From the NCBI RefSeq assembly GCF_018717645.1, contig NZ_JAFLHG010000007.1, positions 124,001 through 188,000 of the forward strand: a stretch of 64,000 bases of DNA, written 5' to 3'. This document shows positions 44,871-52,696 of this stretch, one piece after another (positions within the stretch are counted from its first letter, which is position 1; each line of letters begins with the position of its first letter). Origin of the DNA: Microbacterium flavum (GTDB taxonomy: Bacteria; Actinomycetota; Actinomycetes; Actinomycetales; Microbacteriaceae). The notes under the pieces were generated by a model. That model was not told where the DNA came from. It did not search any database and saw only the letters and a program-made list of their open reading frames with translations. Both the position numbers and the translations under genes were made by a program.

Positions 44871-46328
44871 ATGCACTTCTCCGGCGCGCAGCCCACCGTC
44901 GATCTCACCTACTCGGACGTCTTCCTCGTGCCGCGTCGCTCGGACGTGACGAGCCGTCTGGATGTGGACCTCTCGCCCGGAGACGGCTCGACCGCGACGA
45001 TCCCGCTCGTCGCCTCGAACATGAACTCCGTCACCGGCCCGCGCCTGGCAGCCGCCCTCGCGCGGCGCGGCGGCCTCGGCGTCCTGCCGCAGGACATGCC
45101 GCTGCAGGACATCGACGCCGCGATCCGCTGGGTCAAGGAGCAGCCGGTGCCGTGGGACACGCCGCTCGTCCTTCCGGCGTCGGCGACCGTCGCCGAGGCC
45201 GCCGCCCTCGTCCCGCCGACGCCCGGGCACGGGATCGTCGTCGTCGCCGAGATCGGCGAGCGCGTGCACGTCGACGACATCCTGGGCGTCGTCCCGGCGA
45301 CCCGCCTCGGCACGGCTCTGCCAGATGCGCGCCTGGGCGACCTCGCCCGCGGCCGCACGCCGTCGATCGATGCCGACGACGTCGACGACGCGCGGCACGC
45401 GTTCGACCTGATCGTGGCGACGGATGCCGAGACCGTCTGCGTCCTGCACCACGGCTACCTCGTGGGCACGCTCTCCCAGCGCACCGCGCTGCGCTCGACG
45501 ATCTACCGCCCGGCGGTCGATGCGGACGGGCGCCTCATCGTCGCCGCCGCCGTCGGCATCAACGGCGACGTCGCGGCGAAGGCGCGCGCGCTCGCCGCCG
45601 CCGGGGTGGACGTGCTCGTCGTCGACACCGCCCACGGGCACCAGGAGGGGATGCTCCGCGCGCTGCACACGGTGTCGGGCCTGGGCCTCGGCATCCCGAT
45701 CGCCGCGGGCAACATCGTGACGGGGGAGGGCGCGCGCGATCTCGTCGCCGCAGGCGCATCGATCCTCAAAGTCGGCGTCGGGCCGGGCGCCATGTGCACG
45801 ACGCGGATGATGACCGCCGTCGGGCGCCCGCAGTTCTCGGCCGTGCTGGAGACGGCGCAGGCCGCGGCCGAGCTCGGCGCGCACGTCTGGGCCGACGGCG
45901 GGGTGCGCTACCCGCGCGACGTGGCGCTCGCGCTCGCCGCCGGCGCGGCGTCCGTCATGATCGGCTCGTGGTTCGCGGGCACGATCGAGGCGCCCGGACA
46001 GCTGCAGGTCGATGAGGCCGGCCGCGTGTACAAGGAGTCGTGGGGCATGGCCTCGACCAAGGCCGTGCACGGCCGGTTCGGCCGGCTCGACCCCTACGAG
46101 CGCGCCCGCAAGGAGCTCTTCGCGGAGGGCATCTCGTCCTCGAAGATCTACCTCGATCCGCTGCGGCCCTCCGTCGAGGACCTCGTCGACATGATCACGG
46201 CGGGCGTGCGGTCCTCGTTCACGTACGCCGGGGCATCCTCGGTCGCGCAGTTCCACGACCGCGCGACGGTGGGCCTCCAGTCCGCCGCCGGCTACGAAGA
46301 GGGCAAAGCGCTCCCCGTCAGCTGGTGA
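44871..46328 (+). CDS. guaB1: GuaB1-family IMPDH/GMP-reductase-related protein
   Basis: 485-residue TIM-barrel protein with a CBS-pair insertion (about 95-205). The catalytic cysteine is C309 in K-V-G-V-G-P-G-A-M-C-T-T-R. The downstream V-W-A-D-G-G-V-R-Y-P-R-D-V-A and E-S-W-G-M-A-S-T-K-A-V segments match the GuaB1 subgroup and not the true IMP dehydrogenase GuaB2. Work on a mycobacterial GuaB1 indicates GMP reductase activity, converting GMP to IMP for purine recycling. I infer the same here. The ATG follows a TACCGT -10 box at leaderless spacing. Confidence 0.85.
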   Translation: MHFSGAQPTVDLTYSDVFLVPRRSDVTSRLDVDLSPGDGSTATIPLVASNMNSVTGPRLAAALARRGGLGVLPQDMPLQDIDAAIRWVKEQPVPWDTPLVLPASATVAEAAALVPPTPGHGIVVVAEIGERVHVDDILGVVPATRLGTALPDARLGDLARGRTPSIDADDVDDARHAFDLIVATDAETVCVLHHGYLVGTLSQRTALRSTIYRPAVDADGRLIVAAAVGINGDVAAKARALAAAGVDVLVVDTAHGHQEGMLRALHTVSGLGLGIPIAAGNIVTGEGARDLVAAGASILKVGVGPGAMCTTRMMTAVGRPQFSAVLETAQAAAELGAHVWADGGVRYPRDVALALAAGAASVMIGSWFAGTIEAPGQLQVDEAGRVYKESWGMASTKAVHGRFGRLDPYERARKELFAEGISSSKIYLDPLRPSVEDLVDMITAGVRSSFTYAGASSVAQFHDRATVGLQSAAGYEEGKALPVSW

Positions 46329-46377
46329 GCGCCCGGGCCGGCCCCGGTCCGGTCCGGTCCCGGCCGGTCTGCATCGC

Positions 46378-46443
46378 GAAAGCAGGGCGGATCGAGTCTT
46401 CGGCGGGCGTGGGGCCCCGTGCGGGTCGGTTCGGCCTGCTTTC
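46378..46443. repeat. dispersed intergenic palindrome, copy B
   Basis: GAAAGCAGG (46378-46386) and CCTGCTTTC (46435-46443) enclose a GGGGCCCC centre. Its right half matches copy A at 7147-7216 over about 35 bases, including TGCGGG, CGG and GCCTGCTTTC-GAACG. The left side shares GAAAGCAGGG and a GATCGA. It lies 50 bases after the guaB1 stop and could also act as its terminator. Confidence 0.8.
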
Positions 46444-46494
46444 CGAACGCCCCGCGGCCCTGCTCCCCCCGCGCGGCGCACGTGCGGCGTGCCG

Positions 46495-46500
46495 TAAACT
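46495..46500 (+). promoter_or_regulatory. -10 box for the leader ORF and CNNM operon
   Basis: TAAACT lies 10 bases before the leader ATG, so transcription would begin about 0-3 bases ahead of it. The CNNM ribosome binding site is about 60 bases further on. Confidence 0.45.
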
Positions 46501-46510
46501 CGTCGCCATA

Positions 46511-46582
46511 ATGGACGACCCTCCTAGTTGCAGACGATCGCCCCACCGACCCTCCCCGAGCACGATCGGGGGTGACGCGTGA
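46511..46582 (+). CDS. acidic/proline-rich leader peptide ahead of the CNNM operon
   Basis: 23-codon ORF starting M-D-D-P-P-S-C-R-R-S-P-H-R-P-S-P-S and ending G-D-A. Two Asp and two Pro codons follow the initiator directly, and five of the first 16 residues are Pro. Nascent chains that begin with acidic and proline residues destabilise ribosomes when Mg2+ is low, as described for MgtL of enteric bacteria. The ORF has no ribosome binding site but lies just behind a -10 box, so it may be translated leaderless. Its TGA overlaps the start of the transporter gene (GTGA/TGATG). A hairpin at 46554-46571 inside its last third masks the next ribosome binding site. That it is translated is inferred. 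Confidence 0.5.
   Translation: MDDPPSCRRSPHRPSPSTIGGDA
46554..46571 (+). promoter_or_regulatory. hairpin sequestering the CNNM ribosome binding site
   Basis: CCCCGA (46554-46559) pairs with TCGGGG (46566-46571) across a 6-base loop. The paired G-run is the only ribosome binding site candidate for the gene starting at 46579. A ribosome finishing the leader ORF would open it. Confidence 0.55.
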
Positions 46583-47928
46583 TGGATTACGTCATGTTGG
46601 GCGTGGGGCTCCTGCTCACCATCGGGACGGGATTGTTCGTCGCGAGCGAGTTCGCGCTCGTCAACCTCGACCGCGCCGATCTCGAGGCCCGTCAGAACGC
46701 CGGCGAGTCGCGGCTGTCGCTGACGATCAGCGCCCTCCGGATCACCTCCACGCATCTCTCCAGCGCGCAGCTGGGCATCACTCTGACGACCCTCCTCACC
46801 GGTTACACGATGGAGCCCGCGCTCACGAATCTGCTGAGTCCGCTCTTCCATGCGTGGGGGGTGCCGGATGCCGCGGCCCGCGCCGTCTCGACCGTCGTCG
46901 CGATCGCGATCGCGACGACGTTCTCGATGATCCTCGGCGAGCTCGTCCCGAAGAACTTCGCCCTCGCGATCCCGCGTCAGACCGCGAAGCTCGTCATGCC
47001 GTTCCAGGTCGCGTTCACGACCGTGTTCCGCCCGGCGATCGTCGTCCTCAACGGCAGCGCCAACGGCATCCTGCGCGGCATGGGCATCGAGCCCAAGGAG
47101 GAGCTCTCCGGAGCCCGGACCGCGGAGGAGCTCTCGAGTCTCGTCCGCCGCTCCGCGAGCGCGGGCGTTCTCGAGCAGGACACCGCGTCGCTCCTCGACC
47201 GCACCCTCACCTTCGCTCGGCTGACGACCGCCGACGTGATGACCCCGCGCCCGTCGATCCACGCGGTCGCCGCGGGCGACAGCGTCGAGGACGTCATCCA
47301 GCTCGCTCGGCGCACCGGCCACAGCCGCTTCCCCGTGTACGACGACTCGATGGACGACATCATCGGCATCGCGCACCTCAAGCAGGCCGTCAGCGTCCCG
47401 CGCGATCGCCGCGCCGAGGTGCCGGCCGCGGCGATCGCCGAGGAGCCCCTGCGGGTCCCCGAGGCAGTCCACCTGGATGCCGTGATGGCCGAGCTGCGCG
47501 CCAAGGGCTATCAGATGGCCGTCGTCGTCGACGAGTACGGCGGCACGGCCGGCGTCGTCACCCTCGAGGACCTCGTCGAGGAGATCGTCGGCGAGGTGCT
47601 CGACGAGCACGACCGGTCGCGCGCGGGCGTCGTCCGCCTCGCGGACGCCGTCGTCTTCCCCGGGGACCTCCGCCCCGACGAGGTGCTCGACCGCACCGGC
47701 ATCCGCGTGCCCGAGGGCGACGTCTACGACACCGTCGGCGGGTTCCTCATGTCCACCCTCGAGCGGATCCCCGTCGTGGGAGACCGCGTCGAGGTGGAAG
47801 ACGGCACGCTCGAGGTGCAGCGGATGGACGGACGGCGCGTCGACCGCGTCAGGTTCACGCCGCGCCCGCTGCCGGCGGGAGCAGAGACCGATCCGGGCAC
47901 TGCCCGCGAGGGAGGTGAGTCCCGATGA
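46579..47928 (+). CDS. CNNM/CorC-family ion transporter (hemolysin family), first copy
   Basis: 449-residue membrane protein. A DUF21 domain of about four helices spans residues 1-190, with F-V-A-S-E-F-A-L-V-N and L-G-E-L-V-P-K-N-F-A. A CBS pair follows (about 215-335), with V-M-T-P-R-P-S-I and the D-E-Y-G-G-T-A-G-V-V-T-L-E-D-L-V-E-E-I-V-G-E motif. A CorC/HlyC domain ends the protein. Relatives transport or export Mg2+ (CNNM, CorB/C, MpfA). The start is GTG 46579 or ATG 46582. Both overlap the stop of the leader ORF, and the ribosome binding site is in a hairpin, so coupled translation is likely. Confidence 0.9.
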   Translation: MMDYVMLGVGLLLTIGTGLFVASEFALVNLDRADLEARQNAGESRLSLTISALRITSTHLSSAQLGITLTTLLTGYTMEPALTNLLSPLFHAWGVPDAAARAVSTVVAIAIATTFSMILGELVPKNFALAIPRQTAKLVMPFQVAFTTVFRPAIVVLNGSANGILRGMGIEPKEELSGARTAEELSSLVRRSASAGVLEQDTASLLDRTLTFARLTTADVMTPRPSIHAVAAGDSVEDVIQLARRTGHSRFPVYDDSMDDIIGIAHLKQAVSVPRDRRAEVPAAAIAEEPLRVPEAVHLDAVMAELRAKGYQMAVVVDEYGGTAGVVTLEDLVEEIVGEVLDEHDRSRAGVVRLADAVVFPGDLRPDEVLDRTGIRVPEGDVYDTVGGFLMSTLERIPVVGDRVEVEDGTLEVQRMDGRRVDRVRFTPRPLPAGAETDPGTAREGGESR

Positions 47929-48980
47929 ACGACTGGGCCGGAATCGCGTGGCTCGTGGTGCTGCTCGCCTTCAACGCGTTCTTCGTCGGCGCCGAGTTCG
48001 CCGTCATCTCCGCACGCCGCTCGCAGATCGAGCCGCTCGCCGAACGCGGCTCCGCCACCGCGAAGACGGCGCTCTACGCCATGGAGCATGCGACGCTCAT
48101 GCTCGCGACCTGCCAGCTCGGCATCACGATCTGCTCGCTGCTGATCCTGAACGTGTCCGAACCGGCGATCCACCACCTGCTGGAGGGGCCGCTCGGCCTC
48201 ACCGGCTGGAGCGAGGCGGTGATCGGCGGCGTGGCCTTCGCGATCGCGCTGATCGTCGTCTCCTACCTGCACGTCGTCTTCGGCGAGATGGTGCCGAAGA
48301 ACCTCGCCTTCTCGCTGCCGGACCGGGCGGTGCTGCTGCTCGCGACGCCGCTCGTCTGGGTCTCGAAGCTCTTCTACCCGATCATCGTGGCCCTCAACTG
48401 GATCGCGAACCACGCCGTGCGCCTCTTCGGCGTCGAGCCGAAGAACGAGGCCGCCTCGACCTTCACGCTCGACGAGGTGGCCACGATCGTCGCGCAGTCG
48501 CGCATCGAGGGCGTCCTCGACGACGCCTCGGGCTCGATCACCGCCGCGCTCGAGTTCACCGACAAGAAGGCACGGGATGTCGCCGTGCCCCTCGGCGACC
48601 TCGTGACGCTCCCCGAGGCGACCACCCCGGACGAGATCGAGCGGGCCGTCGCCAAGCACGGGTTCTCCCGGTACGTCGTGGTCGACGGCGCGGGCATCCC
48701 GCTGGGCTATGTGCACCTGAAGGATGTGCTGCGCGCCGCGGAGGGGCCGGATGCCGAGCACAAGCTCGCGCGGCCGATCCAGCCCAAGCGCATCCACCAC
48801 ATGGTGCCGGTCCTGGAATCGACCGACCTCGAGGACGCCCTGGCCCTCATGCGCCGTTCGAGCCGCCACCTTGCACAGGTGCGCGACGAGACGGGCACGG
48901 TGACCGGGGTGCTGTTCCTCGAGGACATCATCGAGGAGCTCGTCGGAGAGGTGCACGACGCCACCCGCCGCGGGTTCTGA
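47925..48980 (+). CDS. CNNM/CorC-family ion transporter, second copy
   Basis: 351-residue paralogue of the preceding gene. A DUF21 membrane domain occupies about 1-185 (F-V-G-A-E-F-A-V-I-S, F-G-E-M-V-P-K-N-L-A). A CBS pair occupies about 205-345, ending V-L-F-L-E-D-I-I-E-E-L-V-G-E-V. It lacks the C-terminal CorC domain found in the first copy, so the two may work as a heterodimer with one regulatory tail. The ATG overlaps the upstream stop by four bases after a GGGAGGTGAG ribosome binding site. Confidence 0.9.
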   Translation: MNDWAGIAWLVVLLAFNAFFVGAEFAVISARRSQIEPLAERGSATAKTALYAMEHATLMLATCQLGITICSLLILNVSEPAIHHLLEGPLGLTGWSEAVIGGVAFAIALIVVSYLHVVFGEMVPKNLAFSLPDRAVLLLATPLVWVSKLFYPIIVALNWIANHAVRLFGVEPKNEAASTFTLDEVATIVAQSRIEGVLDDASGSITAALEFTDKKARDVAVPLGDLVTLPEATTPDEIERAVAKHGFSRYVVVDGAGIPLGYVHLKDVLRAAEGPDAEHKLARPIQPKRIHHMVPVLESTDLEDALALMRRSSRHLAQVRDETGTVTGVLFLEDIIEELVGEVHDATRRGF

Positions 48981-49038
48981 GCCCGCGGCGGTGCGGCGGG
49001 CGGCGGCCCGCGTCAGTCGGGCGGCGGCCCAGGGGCGC

Positions 49039-50118
49039 TCAGCGGGGCATCGCGCGGTGATACTGCGCGGGCCACAGAGCCGACGTGAGGGCGGATGCCT
49101 CGCCGAGCTCCGTCGCGGCGCGCAGGGCGAAGTGCGGGTCGCGCAGCCATTCGCGGGCGGCGAGGATCACATCCGCATCGCCCGCGGCCAGGATCGCCTC
49201 GGCCTGCGCGCCCGAGGTGATCTCGCCCACGGCGCCGACGACGACGCCCGCCTCGGCGCGGACGGCGGCCGCGAGCGGCACCTGGTAGCCGGGCCCCGTC
49301 GTGATCCGCTGGTGGGCGACGAGCCCACCGGAGGAGATGTCGAAGAACACGGCCCCGTGCTCTGCGGCCCACGCGGCGACGGTCGCGGTCTGTGCGGCAT
49401 CCCAGCCGCCTTCGGCCCAATCCTCGGCGGAGAAGCGCACCGTGACGAGCGCGGCGGGAGCGGCCGCGCGGACGGCGTCGACGATGTCGAGGAGGAGCCG
49501 CGCGCGGTTCTCCAGCGACCCGCCGTACGCGTCGGTGCGGGTGTTCGACAGCGGGGAGAGGAACTGGTGCAGCAGGTAGCCGTGCGCGGCGTGGATCTCG
49601 AGCATCTCGAAGCCGGCCGCGACCGCGCGCTCCGCCGCCGCCGCGAACGCCACGACGATCTCGTCGATGCCGCGCTCGTCCAGGGCGGCCGGCTCGGCGA
49701 ATCCGTCGTAGGCGATCGCCGAGGGTGCGACGGTCTGCCATCCGCCGTCGGCTGCGGGCACCGAGCCGCGGTGGCCGGAGAAGGGCGACCAGGTCGACGC
49801 CTTCCGGCCGGCGTGGGCGAGCTGCATGCCGGGGAGCGCGCCGCGCGCGCGGATCGACGCGGCGACCGGTGCCCAGGCATCCCGCTGCGCGTCGTTCCAC
49901 AGGCCGACATCCTCGGGGGAGATCCGCCCTTCCGGCAGGACGGCGGTCGCCTCGGAGATGACGACGCCCGCTCCGCCGGAGGCGAACTGGGCGAAGTGGA
50001 CGTGGTGCCAGTCGTTCGGCATCCCGTCCTGCGCCGAGTACTGGCACATCGGCGCGACCCAGAGCCGGTTGCGGATGGTGCGGCCGGCGAGATCGAGGGG
50101 GGTGAACAGCAGGCTCAT
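49039..50118 (-). CDS. NADH:flavin oxidoreductase / old yellow enzyme family (YqjM-like)
   Basis: 359-residue FMN-dependent TIM barrel that probably reduces activated C=C bonds with NAD(P)H. Motifs include N-R-L-W-V-A-P-M-C-Q-Y-S-A near residue 17, with the Cys that tunes FMN in YqjM-type enzymes, Q-L-A-H-A-G-R-K-A-S near 100, the H-A-A-H-G-Y-L-L-H-Q-F-L-S-P substrate-binding pair near 175 and N-T-R-T-D-A-Y-G-G-S. The ATG at 50118 fits the family start, and the longer upstream frame is not credible. It is divergent from nnrD. The natural substrate is unknown. Confidence 0.92.
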   Translation of the reverse strand: MSLLFTPLDLAGRTIRNRLWVAPMCQYSAQDGMPNDWHHVHFAQFASGGAGVVISEATAVLPEGRISPEDVGLWNDAQRDAWAPVAASIRARGALPGMQLAHAGRKASTWSPFSGHRGSVPAADGGWQTVAPSAIAYDGFAEPAALDERGIDEIVVAFAAAAERAVAAGFEMLEIHAAHGYLLHQFLSPLSNTRTDAYGGSLENRARLLLDIVDAVRAAAPAALVTVRFSAEDWAEGGWDAAQTATVAAWAAEHGAVFFDISSGGLVAHQRITTGPGYQVPLAAAVRAEAGVVVGAVGEITSGAQAEAILAAGDADVILAAREWLRDPHFALRAATELGEASALTSALWPAQYHRAMPR

Positions 50119-50173
50119 GCGGGCTCCGGTCGGTGTCGTCGAGGGTGGCGGGTGCGCTGTCGCCCTGCGCGGG

Positions 50174-50179
50174 TAGGGT
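50174..50179 (+). promoter_or_regulatory. -10 box of nnrD, leaderless spacing
   Basis: TAGGGT ends 7 bases before the ATG at 50187. Confidence 0.5.
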
Positions 50180-50186
50180 GGCGCCC

Positions 50187-51062
50187 ATGACGCCTGACGC
50201 CCGCAGCTGGACCGTCGCCGAGGCGGCGGCGCACCTGAGGAGGCCAACGGCCGCCGACGACAAGTATTCCCGTGGTGTCGTCGGCGTCCGCACCGGCTCG
50301 GACCGCTATCCCGGCGCAGCCGTTCTCGGGGTGGAGGCCGCCCACCGCGCCGGCGCGGGGATGGTGCGCTATCTCGGCCCCGATCGGGCGACGGATCTCG
50401 TCCTGGCACGGCGCCCCGAGACCGTGGCCGCCGACGGGCGCGTCCAGGCCTGGGTCATCGGGTCGGGGACGGATGCCGCGGACCGCGCGCCGCACGAGAC
50501 CGCGGCGCTCGGGGCGCTCCTGGCCGGCGAGGTGCCCGTCGTCGTGGACGCCGGAGCGCTCGACCTCGTGCCCCGGCGATCGAGGCAGGCCCCCGTCGTG
50601 GTGACGCCGCACGGGAGCGAGCACGCGCGCCTGCGCCGTGACGCCGGGCTGGCCGAGGCGAGCGGAGATCGCGTGCGCGACGCCGCCGACACCGCGGCCG
50701 CGCTCGGCGTCGCCGTGCTCCTGAAGGGTGCGGAGACGATCGTCGCGACGCCCTCGGGCTGGTCGCGTGTCGTCACGGCGCCGACATCCTGGCTCGCGGC
50801 CGCGGGGACGGGTGATGTCCTGGGTGGGGTGCTCGGCGCGGTCGTGGCCGCGGCATCCGCGGAGCGCACCCTCGACGCGGAGGACCTCGGGCCGCTTGCG
50901 GCGACGGCGTCGCTGGTGCACGGGAGGGCGGCGGCGCGCGCGTCCGCCCTCCGCGGCGGTGGTCCGATCACGGCGCTCGACGTCGCGGGCGCCGTGCCGC
51001 TCGTCATCGGCGAGCTGCTGTCGGCCGACGCCGGCGACGCGGCCGCGCAGCGCGCGGAGTGA
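50187..51062 (+). CDS. nnrD: ADP/ATP-dependent NAD(P)H-hydrate dehydratase
   Basis: 291-residue ribokinase-fold repair enzyme that restores NADH and NADPH from their hydrated forms. Visible landmarks are K-Y-S-R-G-V-V-G-V near residue 26, G-S-G-T-D near 94, V-V-T-P-H-G-S-E near 138, L-L-K-G-A-E-T-I-V near 178 and the catalytic A-A-G-T-G-D-V-L-G-G near 205. The epimerase domain NnrE, fused in some bacteria, is absent here and is not in the window. The gene starts directly after a -10 box and is followed at 46 bases by a membrane glycosyltransferase gene with its own -10 box. Confidence 0.92.
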   Translation: MTPDARSWTVAEAAAHLRRPTAADDKYSRGVVGVRTGSDRYPGAAVLGVEAAHRAGAGMVRYLGPDRATDLVLARRPETVAADGRVQAWVIGSGTDAADRAPHETAALGALLAGEVPVVVDAGALDLVPRRSRQAPVVVTPHGSEHARLRRDAGLAEASGDRVRDAADTAAALGVAVLLKGAETIVATPSGWSRVVTAPTSWLAAAGTGDVLGGVLGAVVAAASAERTLDAEDLGPLAATASLVHGRAAARASALRGGGPITALDVAGAVPLVIGELLSADAGDAAAQRAE

Positions 51063-51095
51063 GGGTCTTCGCCGCGCGGTCCGCGTCGCCTTTCG

Positions 51096-51101
51096 TAGGA
51101 T
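51096..51101 (+). promoter_or_regulatory. -10 box of the GT87-like gene, leaderless spacing
   Basis: TAGGAT ends 7 bases before the GTG at 51109. It overlaps an in-frame ATG at 51100, which argues that the GTG is the real start. Confidence 0.5.
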
Positions 51102-51108
51102 GAGGAGG

Positions 51109-52407
51109 GTGTCGAGACGGGCTGTGCTGTGGACCGCGTTCGTGCTCGTGCACGTCGGGGTCGCGGCGCTCGGCTTCCTCCTGCCCAACGAGCCGATGGG
51201 CGACGTCTACCGGGTGTACGAACCGTGGTCGCGTCAGGCGCTGGACGGTCGCGGCATCGTCGGCATCACCGAACCGTGGGTCTACCCGCAACTCGCCCTC
51301 ATCCCGATGATCCTCGCGCACGCGTTCGCGTGGATCGCCGGCTATACGGTCGGCTGGGCGATCCTCGTGACGGCCATGGATGCCGTCGCCTTCGCCGTGC
51401 TCGTCGGACGCGGGCGCTCGCAGCCCCGCGCGGTGGCGGCGGGCTGCTGGCTCGCCTTCATCGTGCTCCTCGGACCGGTGGGGCTCTACCGCCTCGACGG
51501 GTTCACCGTGCCCCTCGCGATCCTCGCGTGCCTGTGGCTCGTGGGGCGTCCGTGGGTCGCCTCGATGCTTCTGTCGGTCGCGACCTGGATGAAGGTGTGG
51601 CCGGCCGCGCTCCTCCTGGCCGCGGTCATCGCGGTACGTCGCCGCGGTGCGATCGTCCTCGGCGCCGTCGTCGTGTCCGCCCTGACGCTCGCCGGCATCC
51701 TCATCGCCGGCGGCGGATCGTCCGCGTTCGGGTTCATCACGGAGCAGACGACGCGGGGGCTGCAGGTCGAGGCGCCGATCGCGACCCCGTACCTGTGGGG
51801 CGCGCTCCTCGGCATCCCCGGCTTCCAGGTGTACTACTCGAGCGCGCTTCTGACCTTCCAGGTGACGGGCACGGCGATCGACCCGGTCATCGCGGCGATG
51901 ACGGGGGTGCTCGTCGTCACGATGGTCGCGATCTCCGTCCTCGGCGCCGTCGCCGCGGCGCGGGGCGCGCGGTTCGCGTCGCTCTTCCCCGTGCTGTCGC
52001 TGACGCTCGTCCTCGGCTTCGTGGTCGCGAACAAGGTGGGCTCCCCGCAGTACCTGGTCTGGCTCGTCCCGCCGCTCGTCCTCGGTCTCGTCCTGCGGCG
52101 GGACTGGTGGCGCGCCCCGGCGGCGCTCGCCGGCGTCGCGGCCGCGCTCACCCAGCTCGTCTACCCGCTCCTGTACGGAGGGATCCTCATCCCCGAGCCG
52201 GTCGCGGTCACGGCGCTCACCCTCCGCAACCTCGTGCTCATCGTCCTGTTCGTCTGGATGCTCGCGCGCCTCGGCCGCCTCGCGACCGTCTCACCCGCCC
52301 TGCACAGCCCCCACCCATCCGACCCCGGAGGTCCCCATGCTGATCGCCTTCTCCGTCGCACCGAGCGGCACCCCCCGTCACGCGCCGAGCGCGGCCCGCG
52401 CCGCTGA
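51109..52407 (+). CDS. GT87/DUF2029-like polytopic membrane glycosyltransferase
   Basis: 432-residue protein with about ten hydrophobic helices. The first extracytoplasmic loop begins E-P-M-G-D-V-Y-R-V-Y-E-P-W, whose acidic residues suit a GT-C fold that uses polyprenyl-phosphate sugars. Later landmarks are G-P-V-G-L-Y-R-L-D-G-F-T-V-P and a second loop with K-V-G-S-P-Q-Y-L-V-W-L-V-P-P, a common GT87 pattern. The sugar (often mannose in actinobacteria) and acceptor are not determined. The last 24 residues are Pro/Arg/His-rich and are read from the same DNA as the start of the next gene, a 71-base overlap in another frame. Confidence 0.78.
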   Translation: MSRRAVLWTAFVLVHVGVAALGFLLPNEPMGDVYRVYEPWSRQALDGRGIVGITEPWVYPQLALIPMILAHAFAWIAGYTVGWAILVTAMDAVAFAVLVGRGRSQPRAVAAGCWLAFIVLLGPVGLYRLDGFTVPLAILACLWLVGRPWVASMLLSVATWMKVWPAALLLAAVIAVRRRGAIVLGAVVVSALTLAGILIAGGGSSAFGFITEQTTRGLQVEAPIATPYLWGALLGIPGFQVYYSSALLTFQVTGTAIDPVIAAMTGVLVVTMVAISVLGAVAAARGARFASLFPVLSLTLVLGFVVANKVGSPQYLVWLVPPLVLGLVLRRDWWRAPAALAGVAAALTQLVYPLLYGGILIPEPVAVTALTLRNLVLIVLFVWMLARLGRLATVSPALHSPHPSDPGGPHADRLLRRTERHPPSRAERGPRR

Positions 52408-52696
52408 CCCGGATGACGGCTCCGTCCACGACGCGGTCGCCGCGGCCGTCGCGGTCGTCCGCGCCTCGGGCCTGTCGCACCGCACGACCTCGATGTTCAC
52501 CGAGATCGAGGGGGAGTGGGACGAGGTGTTCGCCGTCGTCAAGGCGGCCACCGAGGCCGTCCTGCCGTTCGGTTCGCGCGTCTCGCTCGTCCTGAAGGCC
52601 GACATCCGCCCCGGCTATACCGGCGAGATCGACGGCAAGATCGAGCGCCTCGAGCGGGCCTTGGAGGGGGAGGGCGACACTAAACTGTCTCGGTGA
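52337..52696 (+). CDS. thiamine-binding protein (DUF77/MTH1187-YqgV type)
   Basis: 119-residue ferredoxin-like protein that begins L-I-A-F-S-V-A-P-S-G. The diagnostic stretch is H-R-T-T-S-M-F-T-E-I-E-G-E-W-D-E-V-F-A-V-V (about 50-70), followed by R-V-S-L-V-L-K-A-D-I-R. These features match the small MTH1187/YqgV family, which binds thiamine or related pyrimidines. An insertion of about 12 residues after S-G makes it slightly long. GGAGG precedes the ATG, which lies inside the upstream membrane-protein gene. Its stop overlaps the GTG of the MFS transporter. Confidence 0.85.
   Translation: MLIAFSVAPSGTPRHAPSAARAADPDDGSVHDAVAAAVAVVRASGLSHRTTSMFTEIEGEWDEVFAVVKAATEAVLPFGSRVSLVLKADIRPGYTGEIDGKIERLERALEGEGDTKLSR
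52681..52686 (+). promoter_or_regulatory. -10 box of the MFS gene inside the preceding CDS, leaderless spacing
   Basis: TAAACT is an AT-rich hexamer at the extreme end of the thiamine-binding gene. It ends 6 bases before the MFS GTG at 52693. Confidence 0.5.
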
